A stretch of DNA of 64,000 nucleotides. Source: Sphingobacteriaceae bacterium. GTDB taxonomy: Bacteria; Bacteroidota; Bacteroidia; Sphingobacteriales; Sphingobacteriaceae. The translations under genes and the position numbers were made by a program. The stretch covers positions 496,001 through 560,000 of the forward strand of contig JAGIAD010000002.1 of assembly GCA_017745075.1 (NCBI GenBank), written 5' to 3'. Below the pieces are notes generated by a model. The model ran no database searches. It saw only the letters and a list, made by a program, of their open reading frames with translations, and was not told the origin of the DNA. This document shows, piece after piece, positions 45,704-54,584 of this stretch; the stretch's first letter is position 1; every line of letters begins with the position of its first letter.

Positions 45704-46243
45704 ATGAGACACGGTAAAAAAGTTAATCACTTAGGCAGAACCGACAGCCACAGAAAAGCGATGTTAGCTAACATGGCTACTTCACTTATTAAAGCAAAAA
45801 GAATTACTACAACTTTAGCTAAAGCCAAAGCTTTACGTACTTATGTTGAGCCATTAATCACCAAAGCGAAAAATGACACAACTCACTCACGTCGTACAGT
45901 TTTCTCTTACCTACAGGATAAAGACGTAATCACTATTTTGTTCCGCGAAGTGGCTGAGAAAGTTGCTAACCGTCCAGGTGGTTACACTCGTATCATTAAA
46001 TTAAACAATCGTCAAGGTGATAATGCTGAGATGGCTTTAATTGAATTGGTAGATTATAACGAAGTTTACGGTAAAGAAGTAGAAGCTAAAGAAGAGAAGA
46101 AAACAACTCGTCGTGGTAGAAGTAAATCTGCTGCTGCTCCTAAAAAAGCTGCTGAAGCGAAAGCTGAAGTTGCTGAAGAGGCTGCACCAGAAGCTGCTCC
46201 TGCTGAAGAAGCTCCAGCTACTGAAGAACCAAAAGGAGAATAA
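45704..46243 (+). CDS. rplQ: 50S ribosomal protein bL17 with Ala/Glu-rich tail
   Basis: The core (1-120) is standard bL17: [45 protein letters not shown] and [27 protein letters not shown]. The last 50 residues or so form a Lys- then Ala/Glu/Pro-rich tail ([20 protein letters not shown]), giving 179 residues compared with about 127 in E. coli. The tail is probably disordered. It is the last gene of the superoperon. Confidence 0.98.
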   Translation: MRHGKKVNHLGRTDSHRKAMLANMATSLIKAKRITTTLAKAKALRTYVEPLITKAKNDTTHSRRTVFSYLQDKDVITILFREVAEKVANRPGGYTRIIKLNNRQGDNAEMALIELVDYNEVYGKEVEAKEEKKTTRRGRSKSAAAPKKAAEAKAEVAEEAAPEAAPAEEAPATEEPKGE

Positions 46244-46267
46244 TTTTATTCACCTTAAGCATACTGA

Positions 46268-46297
46268 AGTCCTGTTCGAAAGAGCAGGACTTTTTTT
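46268..46297 (+). terminator. Terminator of the ribosomal superoperon
   Basis: AGTCCTGTTC (46268-46277) pairs with GAGCAGGACT (46282-46291) around a GAAA tetraloop, followed by seven T. It lies 24 bases after the rplQ stop. Confidence 0.92.
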
Positions 46298-46307
46298 GTT
46301 TCTAGCC

Positions 46308-46480
46308 ATTCTGAATGCAGTAAAGAATCTTTTGCGGTGCCGTTTGATGTTCCCGCCTGATAGTTTGTTAGATCTTTCAATGATTATCTTTACCGTAATA
46401 TTTGGACCAGTGATTCGTCAGTGTGTAAGTTGGTAACAACTTACACCACCAGGAAAAAGATTCTTCGCTGTGCTCAGAAT
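46308..46480. repeat. 173-base intergenic element with 26-base inverted ends
   Basis: The left end (46308-46333, beginning ATTCTGAATGCAG) and the right end (46455-46480, ending GTGCTCAGAAT) are inverted copies with 21 of 26 positions identical. Inside is a perfect 10-bp hairpin GTGTAAGTTG/CAACTTACAC (46423-46446). There is no coding content. It is MITE-like in layout, and resembles the 'AGATTCTTCGCTGCGCTCAGAAT' repeats of Bacteroidota. Confidence 0.75.
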
Positions 46481-46606
46481 GATACAAGACCTCAGACCAA
46501 TAAACTAATGACTAATGAACCAATAAAGCAAACGTTTGTCTCATTTTTTCATTACATAGCATTTTTTCAGATAGGTATCTATAAATTAGCCTTAAACAAA
46601 TATGAA

Positions 46607-49576
46607 ATGAAATTTAGGCTTTTTCTATTACTCTGTCTTTTCTGGCAGCTTTCTCTTAATGCACAAATATTAAAATATACCAACGGCAACAATGCCTGGA
46701 ATCCCGATTCTTTGGGTAACCACCGGGTTGTGCTGCAGTTCGCTGGTAAAGGTAAAATTGCACATGCCAAAATAGATTGGCGCAGAAGAGATGAACATCC
46801 TGAAGCAAAGGGAATAATTGTTCAGGATGCAAACGGCAAAAATGTCGCTGTTTTTGGTGTTGATAAATTAAGTCGCGAAAGCGCAGACATTTATTTCGAA
46901 CCAAATGGCACTGGAAAATATTACGTGTATTACCTGGCTTATAAAAACGAAGGAAGAAGCAATTATCCAAAAGGCGTTTATTTAAAACCAAAACCGACAG
47001 ATCAGAATTGGTTAAACCAGGCTAAGCATACTGCCGTAAATGCTTCCGTATTAGAGGTGCAATCTGTTGATGCATTTAATAGCTTCTATCCTATGGAAGT
47101 AATTGCCACAGCCAAAGAAACAGCGGCAATAAAAACCAAATATGCAGCAGAAGCATTTGTGGTATTTCCGGAAGACAGGATGTTCCCGATTAAAATGCAA
47201 GGCGATTTACCTTACCGCTGGATCCAGAAAGGGGCAGCCAGTACTTTTGCCGGTGCGGCTAGTAAAGGCGAAAATTATGCCTTTCAGCTTGGTGTGTTTG
47301 CATTAAGAGACTTAAACAATGTAACTGTAAGCTTTGGCGATTTAAAAACAGCCAACGGAAAAGTAATATCTTCGAAATTTATCAACTGTTTAAATACAAA
47401 AGGAACAAGCTACGACAGTAAACCCCTGGTAGAAGTGGTAAATGTAGCTTCGGGTAAGGTTCAACCGATGTGGGTTACTATTGATATTCCTAAAACCACC
47501 ACAGCCGGGACATATGCCGGTAATTTTGTAGTTAAAGCAAATGGTAAATCGAAGGCAATCGCTGTGAAAATTACGGTGGGTAACCAGGTTTTGGCCGATG
47601 CCGGTGTAGGCACACCTGATAAACAGACCCGTTTAACCTGGTTAAATTCTACTTTGGCACAAGCCAATACTGTAGTAGCTCCTTATACACCTTTAACCGT
47701 ACAAGGAAATGTAATTTCGCTTTTAGGCCGTAAATTTGAGATCAACCCAGATGGCTTCCCTAAGCAAATCCAGACTTTCTTTAACGCCGAGATGACGGCT
47801 TATTCGGATAAACCAAACAATATCTTAGCTGAACCTATTCACTTCCACTTTTTTAATACACCTCAAAAACAGGAGAAATTTGTTGCAAGCAATTTCCAGA
47901 TTACAAGCAAAGAGGCAGGTACTGTAAAATGGACGGCTACCAATACTTCCGAAAATCTGAAAATGGATCTGGAAGGTGCGTTGGAATTTGATGGTTATGT
48001 GCATTATGTGGTTAAGGTTACGGCTTTAAATGATGTAGATTTCAGTAATGTCGATTTTCACATCCCGTTTGATAAGGGTTCGACCAAATATTTAATGGGA
48101 TTGGGTGAAAAAGGCGGTCTTAGGCCCGATACCGTAAAATGGAAGTGGGATGTAGCCAATAAAAACCAGGATGCAGTTTGGATTGGGAATGTAAATGCAG
48201 GCCTGTACTATAATTTAAGGGATGAACGCTATGTTCGTCCGTTGAATACCAATTTCTACCTTCAAAAGCCGTTATTGTTGCCTAAATCATGGGGTAACGA
48301 GGATAAAGGAGGGATCCAGATCAATGTAAAAGGCAGTTCAATGCTCGCCGATAACTTTACCGGCGCAAGAAGCATGAAAAAAGGAGAGGTGTTATACTAT
48401 AATTTCAACTTGCTGATTACGCCATTTCATTTACTGAATACCGATTTTCAGTGGGATAACCGCTTTTACCACAAATATGGTGATTTAGATGCCATTAAAG
48501 CTACAGGTGCCAGCGTGGTAAATATTCACCACGCTACTCCGATCAATCCGTGGATCAACTATCCGTTTATCGAATGGAAAAAAATGAAGGATTATATCGA
48601 TAACGCCCATTCGAAAGGATTAAAAGTAAAAATTTATAATACCGTACGCGAATTATCTAACAATGCCTACGAGTGGCCTGCTTTACGAAGTTTAGGAACC
48701 GAAGTATATTCTCCAGGTAAAGGCGGTGGTTTCAGCTGGTTGCAGGAACATTTAGATTCTAATTATATTGCTGCCTGGTTTGTGCCCGAAATTAAGGATG
48801 CTGCTGTAATTAACAGCGGAATGAATCGTTGGCATAATTACTATGTGGAGGGCATGAACTGGTTGGTAAACAATGTTGGGATTGATGGTGTGTATTTAGA
48901 TGATGTAGCTTTCGATCGTGTAACCATGAAGCGCATAAAACGTGTACTGACTCAGAATAACCATCCGGGCATTATTGATCTGCACTCGGCCAACCAGTAT
49001 AACAAGAGCGACGGATTTAACAATAGTGCCATTCTATACATGGAGCATTTCCCTTACCTGAACCGCTTATGGTTTGGTGAATATTTTGATTATCAAAAAA
49101 ACAATCCCGATTTCTTCCTGACCGAAGTAAGTGGCATTCCGTTTGGTTTGATGGGCGAGATGTTACAGGATGACGGCAATCCTTGGCGGGGAATGATTTA
49201 TGGTATGACCAGCCGTTTAGGTTGGTCGGAGAAAAGCGATCCAAGACCTTTGTGGAAAGCATGGGATAATTTCGGCATAAAAGGATCTGAAATGATAGGT
49301 TACTGGAGCGAAAACTGCCCGGTTAAAACCGATAATCCCAAAGTTTTGGCTACTGTTTATAAAAAGCAGGGTAAAATCATGGTAGCTTTAGCCAGCTGGG
49401 CCGAAGAGGATACAAAGGTTAATTTAACCATCAATTGGGCCAAACTCGGTTTAGATGCATCGAAAGTTAACATTACTGCTCCTGCAATTGATAAATTCCA
49501 GGCAGCTGGAAGTTATACGGATGGAAAATCAATTCCGGTTGAAAAAGGAAAAGGTCTGATTTTGATTGTGGAGTAA
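46607..49576 (+). CDS. Exported glycoside-hydrolase-like protein (DUF6067/GH123-like)
   Basis: The protein has 989 residues from MKFRLFLLLCLFWQLSLNAQ, a clear signal peptide; the in-frame upstream part overlaps the repeat element and is not expected to be translated. The N terminus (about 20-330) is beta-sandwich-like. The region of about 600-900 resembles a TIM-barrel hydrolase, with VNIHHATPINPWINYPFIEWKK, GLKVKIYNTVRELS, GVYLDDVAFDR and GIIDLHSANQY. The Asp pair in YLDD is a candidate catalytic or binding site. A C-terminal beta domain ends in GKGLILIVE. It probably acts on a polysaccharide in the periplasm or outside; substrate not inferred. It is not next to a SusCD pair. Confidence 0.75.
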   Translation: MKFRLFLLLCLFWQLSLNAQILKYTNGNNAWNPDSLGNHRVVLQFAGKGKIAHAKIDWRRRDEHPEAKGIIVQDANGKNVAVFGVDKLSRESADIYFEPNGTGKYYVYYLAYKNEGRSNYPKGVYLKPKPTDQNWLNQAKHTAVNASVLEVQSVDAFNSFYPMEVIATAKETAAIKTKYAAEAFVVFPEDRMFPIKMQGDLPYRWIQKGAASTFAGAASKGENYAFQLGVFALRDLNNVTVSFGDLKTANGKVISSKFINCLNTKGTSYDSKPLVEVVNVASGKVQPMWVTIDIPKTTTAGTYAGNFVVKANGKSKAIAVKITVGNQVLADAGVGTPDKQTRLTWLNSTLAQANTVVAPYTPLTVQGNVISLLGRKFEINPDGFPKQIQTFFNAEMTAYSDKPNNILAEPIHFHFFNTPQKQEKFVASNFQITSKEAGTVKWTATNTSENLKMDLEGALEFDGYVHYVVKVTALNDVDFSNVDFHIPFDKGSTKYLMGLGEKGGLRPDTVKWKWDVANKNQDAVWIGNVNAGLYYNLRDERYVRPLNTNFYLQKPLLLPKSWGNEDKGGIQINVKGSSMLADNFTGARSMKKGEVLYYNFNLLITPFHLLNTDFQWDNRFYHKYGDLDAIKATGASVVNIHHATPINPWINYPFIEWKKMKDYIDNAHSKGLKVKIYNTVRELSNNAYEWPALRSLGTEVYSPGKGGGFSWLQEHLDSNYIAAWFVPEIKDAAVINSGMNRWHNYYVEGMNWLVNNVGIDGVYLDDVAFDRVTMKRIKRVLTQNNHPGIIDLHSANQYNKSDGFNNSAILYMEHFPYLNRLWFGEYFDYQKNNPDFFLTEVSGIPFGLMGEMLQDDGNPWRGMIYGMTSRLGWSEKSDPRPLWKAWDNFGIKGSEMIGYWSENCPVKTDNPKVLATVYKKQGKIMVALASWAEEDTKVNLTINWAKLGLDASKVNITAPAIDKFQAAGSYTDGKSIPVEKGKGLILIVE

Positions 49577-49593
49577 TTACTCCCTTAAAGTTA

Positions 49594-49680
49594 CCGTCAT
49601 TCGAGCGGAGCGCAGCGAAGTCGAGGAATCTAGCTCGAGACAGATCTCTCCATTCCACTGCGTTTCAGTCGAGATGACGG
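49594..49680. repeat. Inverted-repeat intergenic element, family A copy 2
   Basis: The left end CCGTCATTCGAGCGGAGCG and the right end ending GTCGAGATGACGG form an inverted repeat. The reverse complement of the right arm begins CGTCATCTCGACTGAA and ends GGAATGGAGAGATCT, nearly identical to the left arm of the element at 8771-8854. It sits between convergent genes. Confidence 0.8.
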
Positions 49681-49776
49681 TTTTTATGTTATACTGTGCC
49701 ATGGTTTGTGTCTGCATGAACCATGTATTTGGATATATAATTTTCGGTACATGGAGTCACGTACCGATGCGATAAC

Positions 49777-49816
49777 AAAAAAATAGCTCAGGGTTTAAGC
49801 CCTGAGCTATTTTTTT
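49777..49816. terminator. Bidirectional terminator
   Basis: A 13-bp stem AAATAGCTCAGGG (49781-49793) pairs with CCCTGAGCTATTT (49800-49812), with A runs on the left and T runs on the right, so it can work on both strands. It serves the convergent genes at 46607-49576 and 49827-50459. A smaller TCGGTAC/GTACCGA hairpin lies just upstream at 49744-49767. Confidence 0.9.
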
Positions 49817-49826
49817 AATGGATGAT

Positions 49827-50459
49827 TTATATCTTCACATTTTCCATCCCATATTGTTTCAATACGTCGGCTGGTACACCGGCCCATTGATTTGGGGCAT
49901 TACCCACATAACCAATATCTTTTACACCCATTTCTGTAGTATAAAAACCCGATGCCGTTAAATTTCTCATCCTGTTAAAAAAGGTCACGCCTGGCTGCAT
50001 TTCCGGCCGTGCTTTTTTAGGATAGGCAATCTCATCTACAATCGAGATCTGCTGATCTGCCGAAGCTTCAACAAAGGGTTTTTGGAACTTGTTAAAACTA
50101 TATACATCCAGCCATTTCAGGCCACCACGCATTGGTACTTTATGTTCAGGGATATCTTTTACTATAAATTCGATGAATTCTGGTACTTTGGCATCAGATG
50201 CGCTGCCCGAAACTTCATCTTTAGGGATAATGATATCGGCCAAAACCGTAATCGTAGCCATTTCATGTTTGGTAAAAAAGGTTTCTGATTTCAGGTTTTT
50301 ATCGCGGTCTAATTCCCATTGCTCTCTACCCGCTTCTTTCGTCGTTTCTTCAGGTGTGGCGGCTTCGGTTTTCGTTTCAGGTTGTTTACATGCATCCAGC
50401 AGCACGGTTGTGCTTATTGCTGTTAAACCCAAGGCTTTTAGTGAATCACGTCTGTTCAT
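49827..50459 (-). CDS. Gluconate 2-dehydrogenase subunit 3-family protein
   Basis: The 210-residue exported protein starts with a twin-arginine-like signal, MNRRDSLKALGL. It continues to a possible lipobox LLDAC (Cys near 24), followed by a Thr/Glu/Ala-rich linker. The mature domain, with ITVLADIIIPKDEVSGSASDAKVPEFIEFIV and the C-terminal GVKDIGYVGNAPNQWAGVP, is the small-subunit fold paired with membrane GMC dehydrogenases. It is encoded 11 bases downstream of the GMC gene and probably aids its Tat export and stability. Confidence 0.9.
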   Translation of the reverse strand: MNRRDSLKALGLTAISTTVLLDACKQPETKTEAATPEETTKEAGREQWELDRDKNLKSETFFTKHEMATITVLADIIIPKDEVSGSASDAKVPEFIEFIVKDIPEHKVPMRGGLKWLDVYSFNKFQKPFVEASADQQISIVDEIAYPKKARPEMQPGVTFFNRMRNLTASGFYTTEMGVKDIGYVGNAPNQWAGVPADVLKQYGMENVKI

Positions 50460-50470
50460 GATGGTAATTC

Positions 50471-52207
50471 TTAAATGTTCTGTTTTTTCTTTTGAGCTAA
50501 AATATATTCGGCAGTACGCATCGAAAGTGCTAAAATCGTCCAGGTGGCATTTTTGTCGCCCTGTTGCACAAACGGTCCTGCATCTACCACAAATAGATTT
50601 TTACAGTCGTGTGCCTGGCAGTATTTATTCAACGCCGATTTTTTAGGGTCATCACCCATGCGGATTGTACCCACTTCGTGGATGATTTTTCCTGGATTAA
50701 GCAGGCCATAATTGGTATCGGCACCCTGAATTTCGGAAGTAACCACGGCACCCATTTCTTTCATGATCGAAAGAAAGGTCTCCTGCATGTGCTTAGCCTG
50801 CAGAATTTCATCCTTGTCCCATTTGTAGTTAAATCTTAAAACCGGTATACCATATTTATCTACCGTATTCGGGTCGATTTCGCAATAGTTACTTTCTCTG
50901 GCAATTGCAGTACCACGGCCAGCCATGCCAACACCGGTTCCATAAAAACGGCGGTAATCATCTTTTAAGGATTTTCCATAACCTCCGGCTTCTTTCATTT
51001 TACCGTCCCTGCCAGGTACCATTCCATTCATTTGAGGCACACCACCACCAAAACCGTAAGCAGGCATACCCATGCCGCCCCAATATTCGATGTGGTAACC
51101 ACGTGGAAAATTCAATTTCCTGTTATCCAACCACCATGGAGAATAAATGTGTACACTGCCCACACCATCTTCGTTATAACGTTTCCGATCCATCAATTGC
51201 GGCAGGAAGCCCGAAACACTCGCGCCTGTAGAATCGTGCAGGTACTTACCTACTACACCACTGCTATTTGCCAGGCCATTCGGATGTGAAGTTGATTTTG
51301 AATTCAATAAAATGCGTGCTGATTCGCAGGCACTGGCACCTAAAATAACCAGTTTGCCATTTACCTGGTATTCCTGCAAATCTTTACGGTTCACATAAGA
51401 AACACCTTTTGCCGTACCATCCTTATCTGTAATGACTTCACGTACCATTGCATCTGTAATCACGGTCAGGTTTCCTGTTTTTACGGCAGGATTTACCAGG
51501 CATGATGATGATGAAAAGTCGCCATAAACTTTACAGCTTCTGCCGCATTGGCCACAGTAGAAACAGGGTGCACGGTCATTGTTGTTCGGCAAGGCTTCTG
51601 TTAATACAGATCCGCGGCCCGTAATTACCTTTACACCGGCCTTTTCCGCTCCCTTTTTAATGAAAAGTTCATTTAACCTTGGTTTAGGTGGTTTCATAAA
51701 GATTCCATCAGGTTCATTTTCTAAACCTTCAGCTGTGCCATAAATGCCGATCATGCGGTCAACTTTATCGTAAAATGGCTTTACGTCGGCATACGTTATC
51801 GGCCAGGCATCTGTTAAACCGTCTTTAGGTTTAAAATCATCCGGACCCATCCGCAGAGAAATCCTTCCCCAGTGATTAGTGCGGCCACCCAGCATGCGCG
51901 AACGGAACCATTCGAATTCACTTTTGTTTTTCTGGGTATAAGGTTCGCCCTCTAATTCCCATCCACCATATGAAGCATCAAAATCACCAAATGGGCGAAC
52001 AGTGCCTGCCCCGCGGCGCGGCGATTCCCATGGCCATTTTAACTGATGTGAATCTAATCGCGGATCGAAATTTTGACCAGCTTCGAGCATTAAAACCTTT
52101 TGGCCAGCATGCGCCAGAACATAGGCTGCCATCCCGCCACCGGCACCTGAGCCAACAATGATGGCATCATATACGGTAGGCGATTTTTTTATCTGAAAGT
52201 CACTCAT
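50471..52207 (-). CDS. GMC-family FAD-dependent sugar dehydrogenase, large subunit
   Basis: The 578-residue flavoprotein has the dinucleotide motif GSGAGGG (19-25), the GMC segment MLGGRTNHWGR (105-115) and the active-site His in KIIHEVGTIRMG. A C-terminal Asn lies in GDKNATWTILALSMRTAEYI. A cysteine cluster C215-x2-C218-x2-C221-x3-C225, plus C236, could hold an iron-sulfur centre like that of FAD glucose dehydrogenase alpha subunits. It has no signal peptide, so export probably depends on the Tat signal of the small subunit. Glucoside 3-dehydrogenase or gluconate dehydrogenase activity is possible; no cytochrome gene is adjacent. Confidence 0.88.
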   Translation of the reverse strand: MSDFQIKKSPTVYDAIIVGSGAGGGMAAYVLAHAGQKVLMLEAGQNFDPRLDSHQLKWPWESPRRGAGTVRPFGDFDASYGGWELEGEPYTQKNKSEFEWFRSRMLGGRTNHWGRISLRMGPDDFKPKDGLTDAWPITYADVKPFYDKVDRMIGIYGTAEGLENEPDGIFMKPPKPRLNELFIKKGAEKAGVKVITGRGSVLTEALPNNNDRAPCFYCGQCGRSCKVYGDFSSSSCLVNPAVKTGNLTVITDAMVREVITDKDGTAKGVSYVNRKDLQEYQVNGKLVILGASACESARILLNSKSTSHPNGLANSSGVVGKYLHDSTGASVSGFLPQLMDRKRYNEDGVGSVHIYSPWWLDNRKLNFPRGYHIEYWGGMGMPAYGFGGGVPQMNGMVPGRDGKMKEAGGYGKSLKDDYRRFYGTGVGMAGRGTAIARESNYCEIDPNTVDKYGIPVLRFNYKWDKDEILQAKHMQETFLSIMKEMGAVVTSEIQGADTNYGLLNPGKIIHEVGTIRMGDDPKKSALNKYCQAHDCKNLFVVDAGPFVQQGDKNATWTILALSMRTAEYILAQKKKQNI

Positions 52208-52450
52208 GTATTGTGGTTAACGATTTAAATACCCTAAATCTAAAGTTTAATTTTTTGAAAAAAAAGTGTTCAGCTACTTTGGAATCAATATAGATAATAA
52301 TGCCATTATATATTTCTAAATCGTATTACCACATTCATTTGTTTAACCTAATGTCAGGGGTTTTCAGTCGGAACCCCTTTCCATACCTGGTCATATGGTC
52401 TCTCTATTGTTACATTATTCGCTGCATGTTCTGCTCCGGATAAACTTGAT

Positions 52451-52458
52451 TATCTTTG
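52451..52458 (+). promoter_or_regulatory. -7 promoter element for the 52477 methyltransferase gene
   Basis: TATCTTTG is an exact TAnnTTTG match. The predicted start point (about 52462) leaves a leader of about 15 bases before a GTG at 52477. In-frame codons further upstream would not be transcribed, which decides the start. Confidence 0.5.
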
Positions 52459-52476
52459 TATTTCAAATCAATACTT

Positions 52477-53658
52477 GTGTCAGAATATATTAACCAATTT
52501 ACCACAGCTTTAAGAGAAAGTTTAAAGACCGGAACTTTTGTGAAAATTTCTTTAGGAAACTACAAAGGAGAGGAGGCAGCCCTAAAGCAATTGCTGGTCC
52601 GTAAGGTTTCTATTAAACGGGAAGATAAACTCGCTTTTACCTATCGTTACAAGACACGCGATGTGGTGAAAAACTATGCTATTGATGAGGCAATTGGTTT
52701 AATTGAGGATTATCTTAAAAATGGATTTAAAATCGCTACGCTTTTTACCACAGAAAATGACCTTATACTGGAAGAGCTGAACAATGGTAAAATTGTGTTG
52801 AGAAAAGGTAAAGCATCGAGTACGGCAGCACCATCTGCCAATCATGACAAGGAAAAGACCAGGCTTATTAAACCCGATTCGAAATCATATTTAACAGAGT
52901 TAAAAATTACCGACGCGGAAGGTAAGGTTTTTAAAAATGCGCAGGATAAATTCAGGCAGATTAACCACTACATTGAGATTTTAAGTTCCCTGATTAAAGA
53001 ACTACCGGAAGGAGTCATTAAAAAGGTGGCCGATATGGGCTCGGGTAAGGGCTATTTAACTTTTGCACTGTATGATTACCTGCATTCAGTTTTAAAACTG
53101 GAAACTGAGGTAGTAGGGGTAGAATACCGCCAGGATATGGTTGATCTATGCAACAGCGTTGCTGAAAAATCTGCTTTCGCTCAATTGAATTTTGTTCAGG
53201 GAACCATCGAAGATTATCAGGCAGAGGATGTAAACCTGTTAATTGCTTTACATGCCTGCGATACGGCAACAGATGATGCCATTTTTAAAGGAATAAAAGC
53301 AAATGCAGAACTGATTGTGGTGGCACCATGCTGTCACAAACAAATCCGCAGGGAAATAGAGAAAAGTAAAGTAAAAAACGATGTTTCTTTTTTAACCAAA
53401 TATGGCATTTTTTTGGAACGCCAGGCAGAGATGGTTACTGATGGCATCAGAGCTTTGATTTTAGAATATTTCGGTTATAAAACCAAAGTATTCGAATTTA
53501 TTTCTGATGCACATACACCTAAAAATGTACTTGTGATTGGGGTGAAGGGTAAAGCGCTAAGCGCGGAGCGTAAAGCGGAAGTTTTAGAGAAAATTAAAGC
53601 GAGTAAAGAATATTTTGGCATTGGTTATCACCATTTGGAGCGGTTGTTGAACCTATAA
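52477..53658 (+). CDS. SAM-dependent methyltransferase with APCCH motif
   Basis: The protein has 393 residues from a GTG start reading as MSEYINQFTTALRES. The N-terminal domain (about 1-165) has no known function. The C-terminal Rossmann methyltransferase shows KVADMGSGKGYLTFALYDYL (motif I, about 180-200), VVGVEYRQDMVDLCN and LLIALHACDTATDDA. It also has VVAPCCHKQIRREI, the Cys-Cys-His arrangement seen in Methyltransf_32/METTL25-like proteins. The substrate may be RNA or protein; not inferred. It is monocistronic. Confidence 0.82.
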   Translation: MSEYINQFTTALRESLKTGTFVKISLGNYKGEEAALKQLLVRKVSIKREDKLAFTYRYKTRDVVKNYAIDEAIGLIEDYLKNGFKIATLFTTENDLILEELNNGKIVLRKGKASSTAAPSANHDKEKTRLIKPDSKSYLTELKITDAEGKVFKNAQDKFRQINHYIEILSSLIKELPEGVIKKVADMGSGKGYLTFALYDYLHSVLKLETEVVGVEYRQDMVDLCNSVAEKSAFAQLNFVQGTIEDYQAEDVNLLIALHACDTATDDAIFKGIKANAELIVVAPCCHKQIRREIEKSKVKNDVSFLTKYGIFLERQAEMVTDGIRALILEYFGYKTKVFEFISDAHTPKNVLVIGVKGKALSAERKAEVLEKIKASKEYFGIGYHHLERLLNL

Positions 53659-53740
53659 AGAAATTCGTTATTCTGAACTCGTTTCAGAATCTGTCATCTA
53701 TTCGTTTTCGGTCGGCGGCCACCGACCATTAGCGGAAAAC
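53659..53740. repeat. Short palindromes between convergent genes
   Basis: ATTCTGA/TCAGAAT inverted words and a GGTCGG (53710-53715) with CCGACC (53722-53727) hairpin fill this convergent gap. The TCTGAACTCGTTTCAGAATCT phrase resembles intergenic repeats common in related genomes. The stems lack T runs. Confidence 0.45.
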
Positions 53741-54100
53741 CTATAAATGCAATAAAATCAAAGCAACCAGTGCCGGGATAGACTGCACATATAAAATTTT
53801 CTTACTTGCTGTTGCGGCACCATAAATACCTGCAATAATTACGCAGGTTAAAAAGAATATGGCTACATAAAATTTCCATTGATGATCGCTAATGCATAAC
53901 GACCAGATTAAGCCTGCTGCTAAAAAACCATTGTATAAGCCCTGATTTGCAGCCAAAGTTTTAGTTGGCGCAAACAAATCTTTTGGGATGGTTTTAAATA
54001 CCTTGGGTGCTTTGGTTGTCCATGCGAACATTTCTAACCATAGTATATAGATGTGGATGAAGGCTACTAAGCCGATCACGATTTGTGCTGCTGTCTGCAT
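53741..54100 (-). CDS. DUF1304 membrane protein
   Basis: The 119-residue inner-membrane protein has about four hydrophobic segments. Family phrases are GLVAFIHIYILWLEMFAW and LAANQGLYNGFLAAGLIWSL. Function unknown. No operon partner is seen. Confidence 0.88.
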   Translation of the reverse strand: MQTAAQIVIGLVAFIHIYILWLEMFAWTTKAPKVFKTIPKDLFAPTKTLAANQGLYNGFLAAGLIWSLCISDHQWKFYVAIFFLTCVIIAGIYGAATASKKILYVQSIPALVALILLHL

Positions 54101-54518
54101 TATAAATAGGATTACACAGATTTAAATGATTTTATAGATTGATTTTACCTTTAAAGGTATAAAAAATTGAGAATTATTATTGTGTGATTATGTTTTAGCC
54201 CGTTGGTCTTTTTTGCACTGACTGTTGTTTAATAAACCCGATAATAGCGAACACGAGTGAAACGAAGTAAAGCGGATAGCTCCAAAGGAGTGCCTTTGGC
54301 ACGGGGCTGCTACTCCCTAAGAATTACCGGCTTTCATTTTATAATCACTTTAAGAATTTAGCTTTAACCCTGATCTCTAGTCCTATGCCCTCTCCGCTTT
54401 AGTCTTTTTTTGCTTTTAGCTTTGGTCTTTCTTCTTTTTCTGTCATGCTGTCAGTACCAAATCTGATTATTTTTTACATTTTATCAGTCTTTCGCCCATA
54501 TTATCTGCCAAAAACCAA
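54101..54518. other. Intergenic region upstream of dnaK with repeat-like segment
   Basis: No gene is seen. GATTACACAGATTTAAAT near 54111 repeats a word found in the rpsG-fusA gap. At about 54230-54310 a GC-richer segment with GAGTGAAACGAAGTAAAGCG and GCCTTTGGCACGGGGC resembles the element near 14640-14820. The last 120 bases are AT-rich and end in the candidate dnaK promoter, where TGCCAA (54506-54511) faces TTGGCA (54519-54524). Confidence 0.45.
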
Positions 54519-54536
54519 TTGGCACAGGCATTGTTT
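54519..54536 (+). promoter_or_regulatory. Candidate sigma-54-like promoter of dnaK
   Basis: TTGGCAC followed after five bases by TTGTTT resembles the -24/-12 RpoN pattern (TGGCAC-N5-TTGC), although the -12 GC is replaced by GT. No TAnnTTTG element is seen upstream of dnaK. TGCCAA at 54506-54511 forms an inverted repeat with TTGGCA and could be a heat-shock operator instead. Confidence 0.4.
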
Positions 54537-54584
54537 AATAGGAATAGAAATTATAATACTTTAAAAAGAGAAATTAAAAATACA

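Noticed and set aside
46421..46606. N-terminal extension of the glycoside-hydrolase-like protein
   Set aside because: The extension overlaps a repeat element and would place the clear signal peptide inside the protein.
53710..53727. GGTCGG/CCGACC hairpin as a terminator
   Set aside because: It has no T run on either strand, so it is listed only as a palindrome.
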